From the NCBI RefSeq assembly GCF_963082655.1, contig NC_081553.1, positions 227,243,827 to 227,307,826 on the forward strand: 64,000 nucleotides of DNA, given 5' to 3'. This DNA comes from Stomoxys calcitrans (taxonomy: Eukaryota > Arthropoda > Insecta > Diptera > Muscidae). How positions within the stretch are numbered: position 1 is the stretch's first letter; each line of letters begins with the position of its first letter. Positions 11,791-22,320 of this stretch are shown in pieces. Position numbers and translations under genes: made by a program. The notes below the pieces were generated by a model. The model saw only the letters and a list, made by a program, of their open reading frames with translations, did not search any database and was not told where the DNA came from.

Positions 11791-12492
11791 AGTGTATATG
11801 ATTGAAAATGTCATGGCGATCAAGAATATTTATACTTTATTCTATGGTGGTGGGTACAAAAGTCAATCCTTACAGAAAAACAAAGACACAACTCAATGCT
11901 TGAGTTGATTAAAATTTCTTTCAGTGTACTACACCAGGAAAAATATGAAATATGAAATCGAAAATCGAAATTGAATTCACCAATAATTGCCATGAAGCGC
12001 TGACTTTGAGGCCAACAAAAGCTTGGAAGCAAAGCAGCCCCACTAGAAGACAGCAACGCAATGTTCGTTTGATCGGCCAACGGTCATCATCCAGTTATGT
12101 CGTGCACTTGATTTCAGCTCATACACGACACCCAACTATCCACAGGCGCTGTTTTCTCCTCATCACTCGGCAGACTGTTTATGAGTCTGGAAGGAAGGAG
12201 AAGCATAAGAAAATACCTCATAATCCCAGAACAAGTGCAAGGTGCAGCAAATGCTCTTATCAAAATAAAAAAAGCAAACGTTGGTCTGTTTGACTGTTCT
12301 GGTTAACAGAACAGAGGGTTGTAGAAATGGCTATTCAAAATTTCAACCAAAAAAAGATGCCTATAAAAAAGTGACTAAAATTTAATGGAAACTTAATTTT
12401 TAAGGTTAAGTTTAACATAATAATAAAAATGTTGGATTTTTTTTATGAAAATGTATTTCCTTTTCGCTTCTTTAGTTTGGTCACAAAATTTC
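11791..12492. other. no gene recognised
   Basis: A plus-strand ORF of 113 codons (11952-12293), basic and serine-rich, crosses here without any recognised domain, start context or splice signal that I trust. The rest is AT-rich. Confidence 0.35.
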
Positions 12493-12962
12493 ATTTTGTT
12501 GTTGGTTTAACCAGCTTAGACCAATGTGTTTTTATTTCTTGCTTCTATTTCAAAACAAAACAACAAAAACACTTTAAAGAGTCTCAACATTTGTGGTGTG
12601 TTAAATATATCAAGGGGTGGGCTGCAATGATTGCTATTTCAACCTTTGCCAGAGGCCTCGTCAGACTGCTATGCCACCAAAAGATTACATGCTTCCACCT
12701 ACTCACCAATAAGTGAGCAGTGCAATGGTAGAATTCAGAGGGCATGCCTCTACCATTGCACTGCTCACTTATTAGTGAGTAGGTGGAAGCATGTAATCTT
12801 TTGGTGGCATAGCAGTCTGATGAGGCCCCTGGCAAAGCCCGAAATCGCGATCATTGCACCACAAATGTTGAGACTCTTTAAAGTGTTTTTGTTGTTTTGT
12901 TTTGAAATAGAAGCAAGAAATAAAAACACATTGTTCTAACCTGGTTAAACCAACAACAAAAT
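12493..12962. repeat. near-perfect 470-bp palindrome (fold-back / hairpin)
   Basis: Left arm 12493-12732 and right arm 12749-12962 are reverse complements around a 16-nt loop (12733-12748). Matching words include TGCAATGGTAGA/TCTACCATTGCA at the loop, GGTGGAAGCATGTAATC in both senses, and AACAACAAAAACACTTT against AAAGTGTTTTTGTTGTT further out, ending ATTTTGTTGTTGG/CCAACAACAAAAT. The arms differ by a few substitutions and about 25 extra bases in the left arm near 12600-12625. No clear target duplication was seen at its edges. Confidence 0.9.
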
Positions 12963-15119
12963 TTATTTCTTCCTAAATTTTGTACAAGAAAAAATGTTAA
13001 CCAAATGTTTCATACAAAAATTCCCAATCCCATGTCAGCACCGGGTTATTTGCACCGGATTGAGCCGATTGAATCCTCATCGGCTTTTGCCTAACACGTC
13101 AGTTTACTTTTGTTTGGAAAAGGCCTACTCCAAGTACTTCTGGCCAGCGCCGAGGTTGAAGAGAACCCAATCTCCTGAATAAACTTCTTGACCCTTTTGT
13201 TGAAGAGAACCCAATCTCCTGAATAAACTTCTTGAGCCTTTGGAGGAGCTCCTAAGTCAAACTTCTTTTCTACAAAAACTCATTCAAAGATCTTGGCAGA
13301 TGTGATCCATAAGATTCTGTCTTTCAGCTCACTGAACTAGTTCCTTCACTAAGTACACAAGTTTCACCTATTGAAGGAGCTGTTTATGCGTTCACCAGTC
13401 AGTCTCTATCACCGTTTGAACAACAGTTTTTGCTTGCATCACCAAATCAATTCGTTCATTTTAGTGACTAGTGCAATTGAACTAGTTCTTTGTGAACTAT
13501 ATAGCTATGTATAACTAAAAATTTGATAAAATTTGCGTTTAAACTTTCTCAAAACTTAAAAAAAATGTTTAAAATTCTTCTACAACAATTTGTCCATTCT
13601 ATCTATTCCAGTCTTCTAAGTTCCATTAAAACTGAGTTCACATCTCAATAACCCTTTGATAAGAAACTAAAATCAAAATTGACGTCACGCATCGTATTGA
13701 GAAAAGCTGTTCTGGAAAAAGAAGCAAAAACGTAAAGGGCAAAAGCCGGCAAGCCGGCGAATTGCTTGCATTGCTGCATTGGCCAAGGGGCAATGGACCC
13801 TAATGTGGGGCCCTCAAAAAACTTTCAGTTTAGTTTTGGTAAATATTTGCAATTTTTACTCATAGGATTTCATTGAAATCAATTGCTTGCCGCGACCCAC
13901 TCTATTGCAATCTCTGTGCTGGCCCTCGCTGAGGAGAAGACGCTAATGGCAAATAATGCTATGTTGTGAATGAAGTCAAGCATACCGGTCTCTTGGTTTT
14001 TCTTACTTTCCAACAGGCAGGTCTTCCTGCCAGTTTAACATTCCTAAACAGTTGCAACAATGTTGCACGGTGTCATATAATCCTCCTTTCCACCGCAGCA
14101 TGGCTATGCCAATGATGTCCAAACAGCATTTCAAACTCTAAGTAGAAAAACCAAAACCAAAACAGACCGGCCAAACTAGCCAAAGGCCCATATTAGACGC
14201 TGAAATGAGCGTCAAGACCAAGTATACGGGAACACAAAGGGGCGTTGGAACAGTCGGCCAGTTACGTTTAAATCCAACATTGAATGTGAGTACGTAAATA
14301 AGCGACGTGTTATTTTTATGGCCATGATTATGAGGTGAAATACAGTTTGTGTGAGTGTGTGTTAGCCAAATGTGGCCAAATGCGGGAAAATTAAATGTTA
14401 TGATGAAAAGGTGAAGAAAAACGAATATGGGGTAGGCATTTCTGTATCGGACACGCCACTCACAACAGTAGAATTAGCATGGGCGGTGAAATTCTGTTGC
14501 CAATAGGTTTTTTTTTTGGCAAGTGATTGTACCATTGGACCTTAGAAAAGATATCAAAAGAGTATGTTTACCGTTCTTTTTTTTTTTTTTTTTTTGCTTG
14601 AGGCCAACTCTTGCGACAAGGCAAGAAACTTTTATTGTGCTTGGTTTCATATCGATTCTTAGAATGTCCATAATCAGAAGTCACAATTATTCTGTTGAGA
14701 AACGCTTAAGGTTATGGAATTAACTGAAATACTATAGGGGCACCAGATTTTCATAAAATGAGCCTAAGACCTGAGATGGATGTGTATGGCAGCTACATCC
14801 CAATATGGAGAAATGTGGACCATATTCTGTACGGATGTCGAGGATTTTAAAAAATATCACTGATCAAATCTTCAAAGAAAGTAAGTAATAAATGCGCCTT
14901 TAATTGGTCAAAGACCAAAGTCGGGAGATCGATAAATATCGTATACTAGCCGAACCGGGCCCGCTCCGCTGCGCCTTCTTAACTCTCTAATCCGCCCTAA
15001 ATGCCGATAGTACCTCAGACATTTCGACTCAAATAACAAATTCGTGCTGCACTTCAAAATTCCTTTAATTTGAGCCCCATATTGCCATGGCCGGTAAATA
15101 TGAACCGTTTGGTGGATGT
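12963..15119. other. mostly unique sequence, no gene recognised
   Basis: It has balanced to AT-rich composition, no shared repeat apart from the 44-bp duplication, and a poly-T run at about 14576-14596. I see no exon-like ORF. Family B-like words begin near 15050. Confidence 0.4.
13157..13245 (+). repeat. 44-bp tandem duplication
   Basis: The segment GAAGAGAACCCAATCTCCTG...ACTTCTTGA begins at 13158 and again at 13202. The two copies are almost identical over about 40 bp, so this is a simple recent duplication. Confidence 0.85.
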
Positions 15120-17348
15120 TTTATGGCTGGGGCGGCCACCGGCACTTTGCACTGAAAATAGATATTAAATTCGTTCTTTATTCCCAACGGAAATGAATTT
15201 CAGTTTAGGGGGTGCTTTAGGACGTACCCCAAAACACTTGGCTCCAAAATTGGAGATAGAATTCGTTTTCTACTCTGAAATACCTTTCATTTAAGTCCCA
15301 TATTATTATAATGGGTCAATTAATCTTTTTGACGTATTTTTAGGAGAAAAATATGATAAATTTTATAATATAATTACTTTTTTATTTATATTTTTCTTAA
15401 CACATATTCGATGTAATCCATTCCTTAAACCGGCATCGTCACTTATAAGATTTTTATCTTGTGATGTCTGGTATCAATAAACAAACAAACAAACAAAAAA
15501 AAAAAAAAAAAAAAAAAAAAAAACAAAGCGCTACCAGGGCTTGAACGTAAATATTAATGTCATATTCGTAATCTACTCCCCAATACCTTTCATTTGAGTC
15601 CCATATAGCCATGGTCGGCTAATATGCCCATTTGGGGGTATTTGGGAATGGGCAACCTCCCATTACTTGGAGCTACTTTTTCATACCGTATTTGTAATCT
15701 AATGTCGAATACTTTTCATTTGAGTCCCATATTGATAGGAACGACGAATATATCTGTTTAGAGGAGTTTTGGAGTTGGGGCGGCCCGCTGGGTACTTGGA
15801 CCAAAATTTTAATACGATATTCGTTTTCGGGTCTCCAATACCTTTCATTTGATACCCTTATTGTGACCATCAGACCACTTTCGGATATGGGTAGCGTTTT
15901 AGGGTAAGGGGAGGGTCCGCCCCCCCTCCCGATATCTAAAAGTTATATAGCCTATGTTTCCTTCCAGACAAACTTACACAATCTGTGATCGGTTTAGCCG
16001 TTTTTGATTCTACGGAACAAACAAAAACCGAGTCCCATATAGTCATGATGGGTCATATGCCCATTTAAGGTATTTTTTGGAGGTAGGGTGACCCCCTATT
16101 CTTCGAACTGATTTTGTATGCCAGATTCGTAATATATTCCCGAATACCTTTCATTTAAGGCCCATATTGATATGAACGTCCAATATGTTCGGCGGAATTT
16201 TGGGGTTGAGGCGGCCCGATGGGAACTTAGATCCAATTTTTAATACCATATTTGTATTCTATTTTCCAATACCTTTCATTTGATACCCATATTGTTCCGA
16301 TCGGTCCTATTTTGATTTTGAGTTGTGATTTTGGCATAAGGGGGAGAGTCCGTCCCCCTTCCGATACCGAAAAAGTTTCCTTCCAGACAAACCTATACAA
16401 TATGCAAAAATTTCGAGAAAGTCGGTTCTGACGTTTTTCAGTCTATACGGAACAAACAGACCGAGTCCCATATATCCGTGATTGGTTAATGTGCCTATTT
16501 TGGTCGTTTTTGTGAGGGTGGAGAGACCCCATATACTACGACATGAATTTGTACGCCAGATTCGTTATCTACTCCCGCATACTTTTTAATTGACAATCAT
16601 ATTGTCCTTGTCGGTCCACTTTTAATTTTGGCTGATGTTTCTGGGGTAACGGTGGAGGGTCCGCCCCCTTCCGTTATTAATAAATTATAAAGCCTATTCG
16701 TACTTCCTATCCATATTCGTGAACTAATCCCGAATACTTTCCATATTGTCGAGATCATCAAATAAACCAATTTTAGGAGGTTTTGGTATTGGGGAGGCAC
16801 ACCACCCACCCATCCACCAGCGAATATATCCTAACATTTTGTATAAGTTTCGTATACTACTCTCAAATACTTTTCGTTGGAACTCCATATTGTTCCGATC
16901 GGCCTACATGTCCATTTGGGAGTGATTTTTGGGGTGATGAGGCTCTCCTGGGACTTGACCCCAAATTTTTATACAAGTTTCTTATTCTACTTCCAATTAC
17001 CTTTCAATTAATACCCATATTGCCCCAATCGGGAAATATGTCATTTTTGGGCGGATTTTTGGGGTGGGGCGGGCCCCCCTACAAGTGTGGTCGAATTAAT
17101 ATATTAAGTTCCTAGTCTACCCTTTCATTGGATACCCATATTGTCCCTCACTTAAATTGATAGACCTACCTTCGAGATCTGCCGTTTTTGAAAATTTTGG
17201 TTAGGGTGAGGGTCCGCCCCCTTGCGGATATCATAAAATGAAGTACCCTATTTTCACCAGGGGGCGAAACTTTATCTGTGAAAATTTCATGAAAATCGGT
17301 TCAGCCGTTTTTGAGTCTATTCGAAACAAACAAAGCGAAAAACTTTCA
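15120..17348 (-). repeat. family B tandem array, about 126-bp monomer
   Basis: The word CCTTTCATTTGAGTCCCATAT recurs. Measured starts 15586, 15712 and 15841 are 126 and 129 bp apart, and 16147 and 16272 are 125 bp apart. Each unit has a G-rich block (GGGG..GGGGCGGCCC) and a TCGTA(A/T)TCTACTCCC word. At 17200-17345 and 15905-16030 a terminal block reads GGGTCCGCCCCC and then ATCGGTTCAGCCGTTTTTGAG, matching the inverse of the start at 26589. No coding potential seen. Confidence 0.8.
15327..15523 (+). mobile_element. possible retroposed 3' tail with (AAAC)n and poly-A
   Basis: A block unlike the surrounding family B units ends in AATAAACAAACAAAC and then about 30 A. Family B sequence resumes after it. 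This is what a 5'-truncated LINE or processed insert would leave. The 5' edge is uncertain and no target duplication is clear. Confidence 0.45.
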
Positions 17349-18000
17349 TTTACCCTCCACCATAGGATGCACGGTATACTAATTTTGTTTCGTTCCCTTT
17401 GTAACACATCGAAATATTGATCTGAGATCCAACAAAGTATATATATTCTTGACCTTCTTGACTTTCTAAGTCGAGTTAGCTCTGTCCGTCCGTCTGTCAA
17501 AGGCAGCCTAACTTTCGAAGGACTAAAGCTAGAAGCTTGAAATGTTGCATGAATACTTCCTATTAGTGTAGTGTAAATATCGGGCTATATCGGTCCATTT
17601 TTTGATATAGCTGCCATATAAATCGATCCTGGATCTTGACTTCATGAGTCTCTAGAGGGCGCAATAATTATCCGATATGGCTGAAATTTTGCAAAAAGTA
17701 GTTTATTTGACTTCACCAATAAAAAAGTGGTCCAAATCGGTTTATAATCTTTTATAGCTCCTATATACCAATCCTGGATCATGACTTTTTGAGCCGCTAG
17801 AGGCTGCAAGTATTATCCGACTTAGCTGAAATTTTGCACGAAGTGGTTTGTTTTGCCTTAAAACAACTGTGCCAAGTATGGTCCAAATAGCTTCATAACC
17901 TTTTATAGTTCCCATATAAACCGATACTGAATCTTGACTTCTTGAGCCGCTAGAGGGCGCAGTATTATTCGACTTATCTGAAATTTAGCATGACGTATTT
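17349..18000 (-). mobile_element. family A element, minus orientation
   Basis: It begins TACCCTCCACCATAGGATG (inverse of the GGTGGAGGGTATA end), then AAGTATATATATTCTTGACC and GTCCGTCCGTCTGTC. Several monomers follow (GATATAGCTGCCATATAAATCGATCC, CTAGAGGGCGCA). It breaks off in a poly-T near 18000-18012 without the ACTTGTTT end. Confidence 0.8.
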
Positions 18001-18039
18001 TTTTTTTTTTTTACTTAATTTTTCAAAACTGTAGCGTGA

Positions 18040-19000
18040 TTAACACAGACAGAGGAATGAACGAAATTTAGTTTTTGGGTGTTGCTTGACCAAAAATTTG
18101 ATATCAAATTCGCATTCAACCCATATTGCAAGAACTTACAATTGAATGCCATATGGTCCCGATTGGCTTCGTTTCCGTTTGAATGTTCTATCGGGAAAGG
18201 CGCCCGTTAATGCAGCAAAATTGACCTGGAGCTTAGAATTCATCCCCAAAAACAACTTTTCATATTGTATAATTTTTTGGGGATGAGGCATCCCCTAGAC
18301 ATTTGGCTCACATTTGGGAATGTCTCATTCGTACTCTTCTTTCAAATACCTTTCATCAAAGTCCAAAATTGTGCCGTTCGGACTTGGGTCGGGCGCTCCC
18401 CCAAGTTGCTTCAACGAAAATGTATTTACCAGATACATGTTTTTTTGGATTAAAATATGGTTGCAAATGTAAATTCGGTGAAATCAGTGTATACATGTTC
18501 AAGATATGGCGGGCATGCAAACTGGGGGAGAGCCCCACCCAAAAACCCCTCCAAACGGACATGTGTACGGATAGGGACGATATGGGTATCAAATGAAAGG
18601 TCTTTAAGAGTAGAGTATAAATCCGTTTAAAAATGTAGTCCCCAAAATGCACATGCAGGACTATCGGGACAATATAGGATACAAATGAAAGGTCTTTATG
18701 GTAGAGTACGCATCTGATATTATAATTTGAGGTATAGAGTCACAAGGCCACCCATTCTCATAAAACTCCCAACAGAATATGTAGAACTTTAGAGACAATA
18801 TGAGGTTCAAAAGAAAAGGTCTAAGGGTTTTTGGTCAGATATTATTTGAGGCCAAGAGTCTGTGGCTGCCTCAGGGCAATATGCGACTCAAATGAAACCA
18901 TTTTGGGTGTAGAATACAAATCTGCACTCAAATTTAGTGAAATATTGATACAGCAGAGACCTTTGAGTCTTTTACAACACGATGTTTTACCTGTACAATA
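18040..19000. repeat. family B array with an orientation switch
   Basis: The left part (18085-18400) reads in one sense (ACCTTTCATCAAAGTCC, GGGCGCTCCCCC). From about 18500 it reads in the other (GGGGGAGAGCCCCACCC, AAACGGACATGTGT, TATCAAATGAAAGGTC). The junction near 18420-18500 is therefore an inversion breakpoint between two half-arrays. Confidence 0.6.
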
Positions 19001-20188
19001 TATATTTTTTTAACCCACCTACATACTATGCAATACTTTGCCATTTAAGAAGTTATTGACTTAGGACCCAGTGTAAGGTATGCATTCTTCATTTCCCTTT
19101 AAATTTTAAGTCGAAATCCTGAGAACCTATCGAAGTAATGAGATTGTATGAACATCCCAAATTTACTTTAATGCCGCAAATAGCCCCAGACATGTTCATT
19201 TTAATGCCAGCTTCTTAAACCAAACTAATATGTGGCCACACGCTAGCTTCAATTTATGGCCATAACTCTTCTTCAAATTGTCTATTATTAGCGATTGGTT
19301 TAAAAGATCATTACCCTTCAACACTACAAGTGTTCTGTTTGTCGGTGAAGTAGACAATTTAAGGAATTCTCTGACATAATAATGGCTATTACAGGTGCCT
19401 GAATCTTAACAATGTATTTTTTCGTTCAAATTGAAAACCGAATGAAGGGGAATCTAATCCGTTGATTTTTGTTTCTGGATAGACCAAGCATTCATTAACT
19501 TCTGCAGTTTAGTTGCAAAGTTAGAGGAAGGCTACACTCACAAGACGTGTTAGACACATGCTCTTAGGTATATTAAAGTTGGTAGGGATTTTAGCTGTTT
19601 TTATCTGCTCAATGGATTGCTTTTCCTAAAAGCATGTTTGCATGGGGTTAGAAGGTTTATGTGCTACGCAAAAGTCAGCTTTATACTGCTTTAATGTAAA
19701 CTTACATAACAATGGGACTTCACAAGGTCAGAGATAAGATTCCTTAACAGCTAGAATTGAGAAATCTTTCCCCAATAGCTAGCGTTGATAACTGGCGAAT
19801 TGTAAATTAAGTAAAATAACTGAAATTTCTATATAATGACCATTGTAGCAGTTGCAACATCTCCGCAAAAGAGCACACACTTGAACACAAGTCACTAGTC
19901 CTCGAGATCGAGAAAACCACGGTACAATCAGGAAAACCTGCTCCAGTTTGCCAGTCATTAAAAAAACCGGCAGGAGTCCGATGAGTTTTACGACAAGGCG
20001 AACGATTGTGACCCTCGCCTCAGGCCACGTTGTAATAATCACAGAGCCGGACCATGCAGCATGCAGAGAACTTATTCAGAAGAAGGCCACCACTTATGAA
20101 GTTTGCAACGCAGAGAAGGTTTTCCGTTCAATCATCACAGCAGAAGCCACCTGTTTCATCACTACTAAATACAAATTTCTCATATAAC
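19001..20188. other. no gene recognised
   Basis: About 1.2 kb of AT-rich sequence. Short complementary ORFs at 19779-20187 have no recognised domain. No repeat shared with the rest of the window was seen. Confidence 0.4.
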
Positions 20189-20462
20189 AATGAGTGTTGT
20201 CCAATTCAAGTTTAAGCTCAATGATAAGGAACCTGTTTTTTATAGCTTAGTCCAAACGCATGCGGCAGTGCGACACCTTTTTTGTAGAGATGTTTTTACA
20301 TGGCTGCCATTCAAAATGGTACAGTACCTACTAAATGTCGCCAGCATTAGGAGAGGATAACCAACGCTGACATTTTTTTTTCAGATGTTCTCGCCAGGAT
20401 TCGAACCCGCGCGTTCAGCGTCATAGGCGTACATGCCAACCTCGGCGCTACACTGGCCTCCA
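20189..20462 (-). mobile_element. tRNA-derived SINE, minus strand
   Basis: Read on the minus strand it has GGAGGCCAGTGTAGCGCCGAG, the A-box area, B box GGTTCGAATCC (complement at about 20398-20408), the AATGCTGGCGACATTTAGTAGG body and the GAGCTTAAACTTGAAT tail. The middle carries a small insertion around 20296-20320. Confidence 0.85.
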
Positions 20463-20512
20463 AATTTTCCACGAACATTACATTAAGGAACAAGGAATAC
20501 TTCTATATATGA

Positions 20513-20776
20513 ATGGACTGAATGAGTGCAGTCCGACTAAAGTTTAAACTCAATAACAAGGGATCTCCATTTTTACACCAAGTTCGAACGGAGTGGCGCA
20601 TAGCGATACCACTTGTTAGAGAAGATTTAACATGACAGGATACCTCACAAATGTAGCCAGCATTAGTAAGGGGATAACCACCTCTGAAAATTTTTCTGAT
20701 GTTCACGCCGGGATTTGAACCCAGGCGTCCGGCGTCATGGGCGGACATGCTAATCTCTGCGCTACGGTGGCCTCCT
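20513..20776 (-). mobile_element. tRNA-derived SINE, second minus-strand copy
   Basis: Minus strand: GGAGGCCACCGTAGCGCAGAG, ATGTCCGCCCATGACGCCGG, B box GGTTCAAATCC (one change), AGGTGGTTATCCCC, AATGCTGGCTACATTTGTGAGG and the TTTAAACTTTAGTCGGACTGC tail. It lies 50 bp from the previous SINE in the same orientation. Confidence 0.87.
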
Positions 20777-20789
20777 GGGTCATCACAAG

Positions 20790-21990
20790 TCCTGTTTTGA
20801 GACCAAATTTTTTGAACAGAGGAACTTTGCCGAACTGAACTTAGCAGCCAAGGAATAGTAGACAAGCTATTCAGTTGGAGCTCCTTGAAACTACAACACA
20901 GGCTTGAGTGCCAATAAACTGTGACCAACAGTAGAGCCTCTCAACCTATTGGCGAATACTGGCACCAGTTTCATCCTAGATGGACGAATACCTGTTATGA
21001 GATCAAATTTCCACAAAGGATAGTAGACAGGGTAGTCAGTTGAAGCATCTTGAAAATTTCAACGCAATGAAGGCTCTTAATAACCTGCTGACGAATACAA
21101 GTCAAGTCGCAATATTCTGTAGTGGACAATAGATGCCATACCCTAAATGATGCGCAAGCCATTTTGGGAGAGAATTTGTGGAAAACTCAACAACAGACAA
21201 GACAAAAATAAGCTTTCAAAGAAGCACACTAAAGCTCTCGGTTATGGCCGAATCACATCTATTTGAGGTCGATGGTCAAGTTGACTGGAGGGGCAAAGTT
21301 GGCCCTCAGGCACTTTTGACATCAAATTTTTGTTTTACTTTCAAATACCTTTGATTTGAAACCCATATTGTCACGATTGGTGTATATCTCCTCTAGTTGG
21401 GGATTTTGGGAGAGGCGTCCCCCCAGTTAAACCAAAATTTTGAACTGGCACCCATTTCATCGTAGCAGGACGAATACTCGTTATGAGACCAAATTTCCAC
21501 AAAGGATAGTAGACAGGGTTGTTAGTTGAAGCACCTTCCAAATTTCAACGCCTCGCTCGGGTGCCAATAAACTGTGGCCAACAATGAAGGCTCTCAATAA
21601 CCGGCTGACGAATTCAAGTCAAGTCGCAATAGTGGACAATATATGACAGTCCCTAGATGATGTGCAGGCCATTTTGGCAGACAATTTGTGGAAACTCAAC
21701 AGAGACAAGGCAAAAATAAGCATTCTAAGAAGTATACGGAAGCTCTCGATTATGGGTCGAAGACTCTAATACTATATCGATGCTGATGGTCAAGATAACT
21801 GGAGGGGTGAAGTTAGCCTTCAGGCAGTTTCGATATCAAATTTGTCCTTTTCTTTCAATTACCTTTGATTTGAAACCCATACTGTCACGATTTTTGTATA
21901 TGTCCTCTAGAGGGGGGTTTGGGAGGGGCGTCCCCCCGGTTTAACTAAATTATTGAATATTTGATTTAAGTTTTTGGAATACAGTATCCG
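20790..21990. repeat. tandem duplication, unit about 480 bp, with a partial third copy
   Basis: The words GAGA(T/C)CAAATTTCCACAAAGG, ATAGTAGACAGGGT and AAGTCAAGTCGCAATA, then TTTGGAAACCC-type family B words and GGCGTCCCCCC, occur at about 21000-21440 and again at 21480-21920. A partial earlier copy lies at about 20800-20960. The later half of each unit carries a family B monomer. No ORF. Confidence 0.7.
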
Positions 21991-22029
21991 GTATAACGTA
22001 TTTCACAAAACCGTGGTAAGAGGGAGGCT

Positions 22030-22320
22030 CACATCAATTTTTGCACGGATAGGAGTGAACCGACTGAAGAACAACAAGGCGGCAGAAGCCGACGGGTTAC
22101 CCGCTGGACCACAACTTTGAGATAGTCAGCAACTTTATCTACCTCAGCACCGCCGTATGAAGGTGCTCGTCGTATGAACAACGAGCTGTATGACGACGAA
22201 AGCAAACACGGTGGTACACACAAACCGGGACGACTAAAAGCCCGATGGAAAGTTCAAATGATGGGAGACACCTCGGAACTTGGAACAAACGTTCTGACAC
22301 AGCCAATTAAAGTAAGTAAA
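22030..22320 (+). pseudogene. LINE reverse transcriptase fragment with internal deletion
   Basis: The frame gives NRLKNNKAAEADGLPAG, the N-terminal RT motif also seen at 30.2 kb (TRLKNNKAAGADGLPAEL). It is fused abruptly to NFEIVSNFIYLSTAV, normally several hundred residues later. Then comes KPGRLKARWKVQM, the far C-terminal motif of the same class. Most of the RT is therefore missing between short remnants. Confidence 0.75.

Noticed and set aside
11952..12293. 113-codon plus-strand ORF as a small gene
   Set aside because: No recognised domain, ordinary AT-rich surroundings, no supporting splice or promoter signal. An ORF of this length is expected by chance in 64 kb.
15586..17115. A CRISPR-like array from regularly spaced repeats
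   Set aside because: The genome is eukaryotic. Units of about 126 bp are repeated throughout, with no unique spacers and no cas genes.
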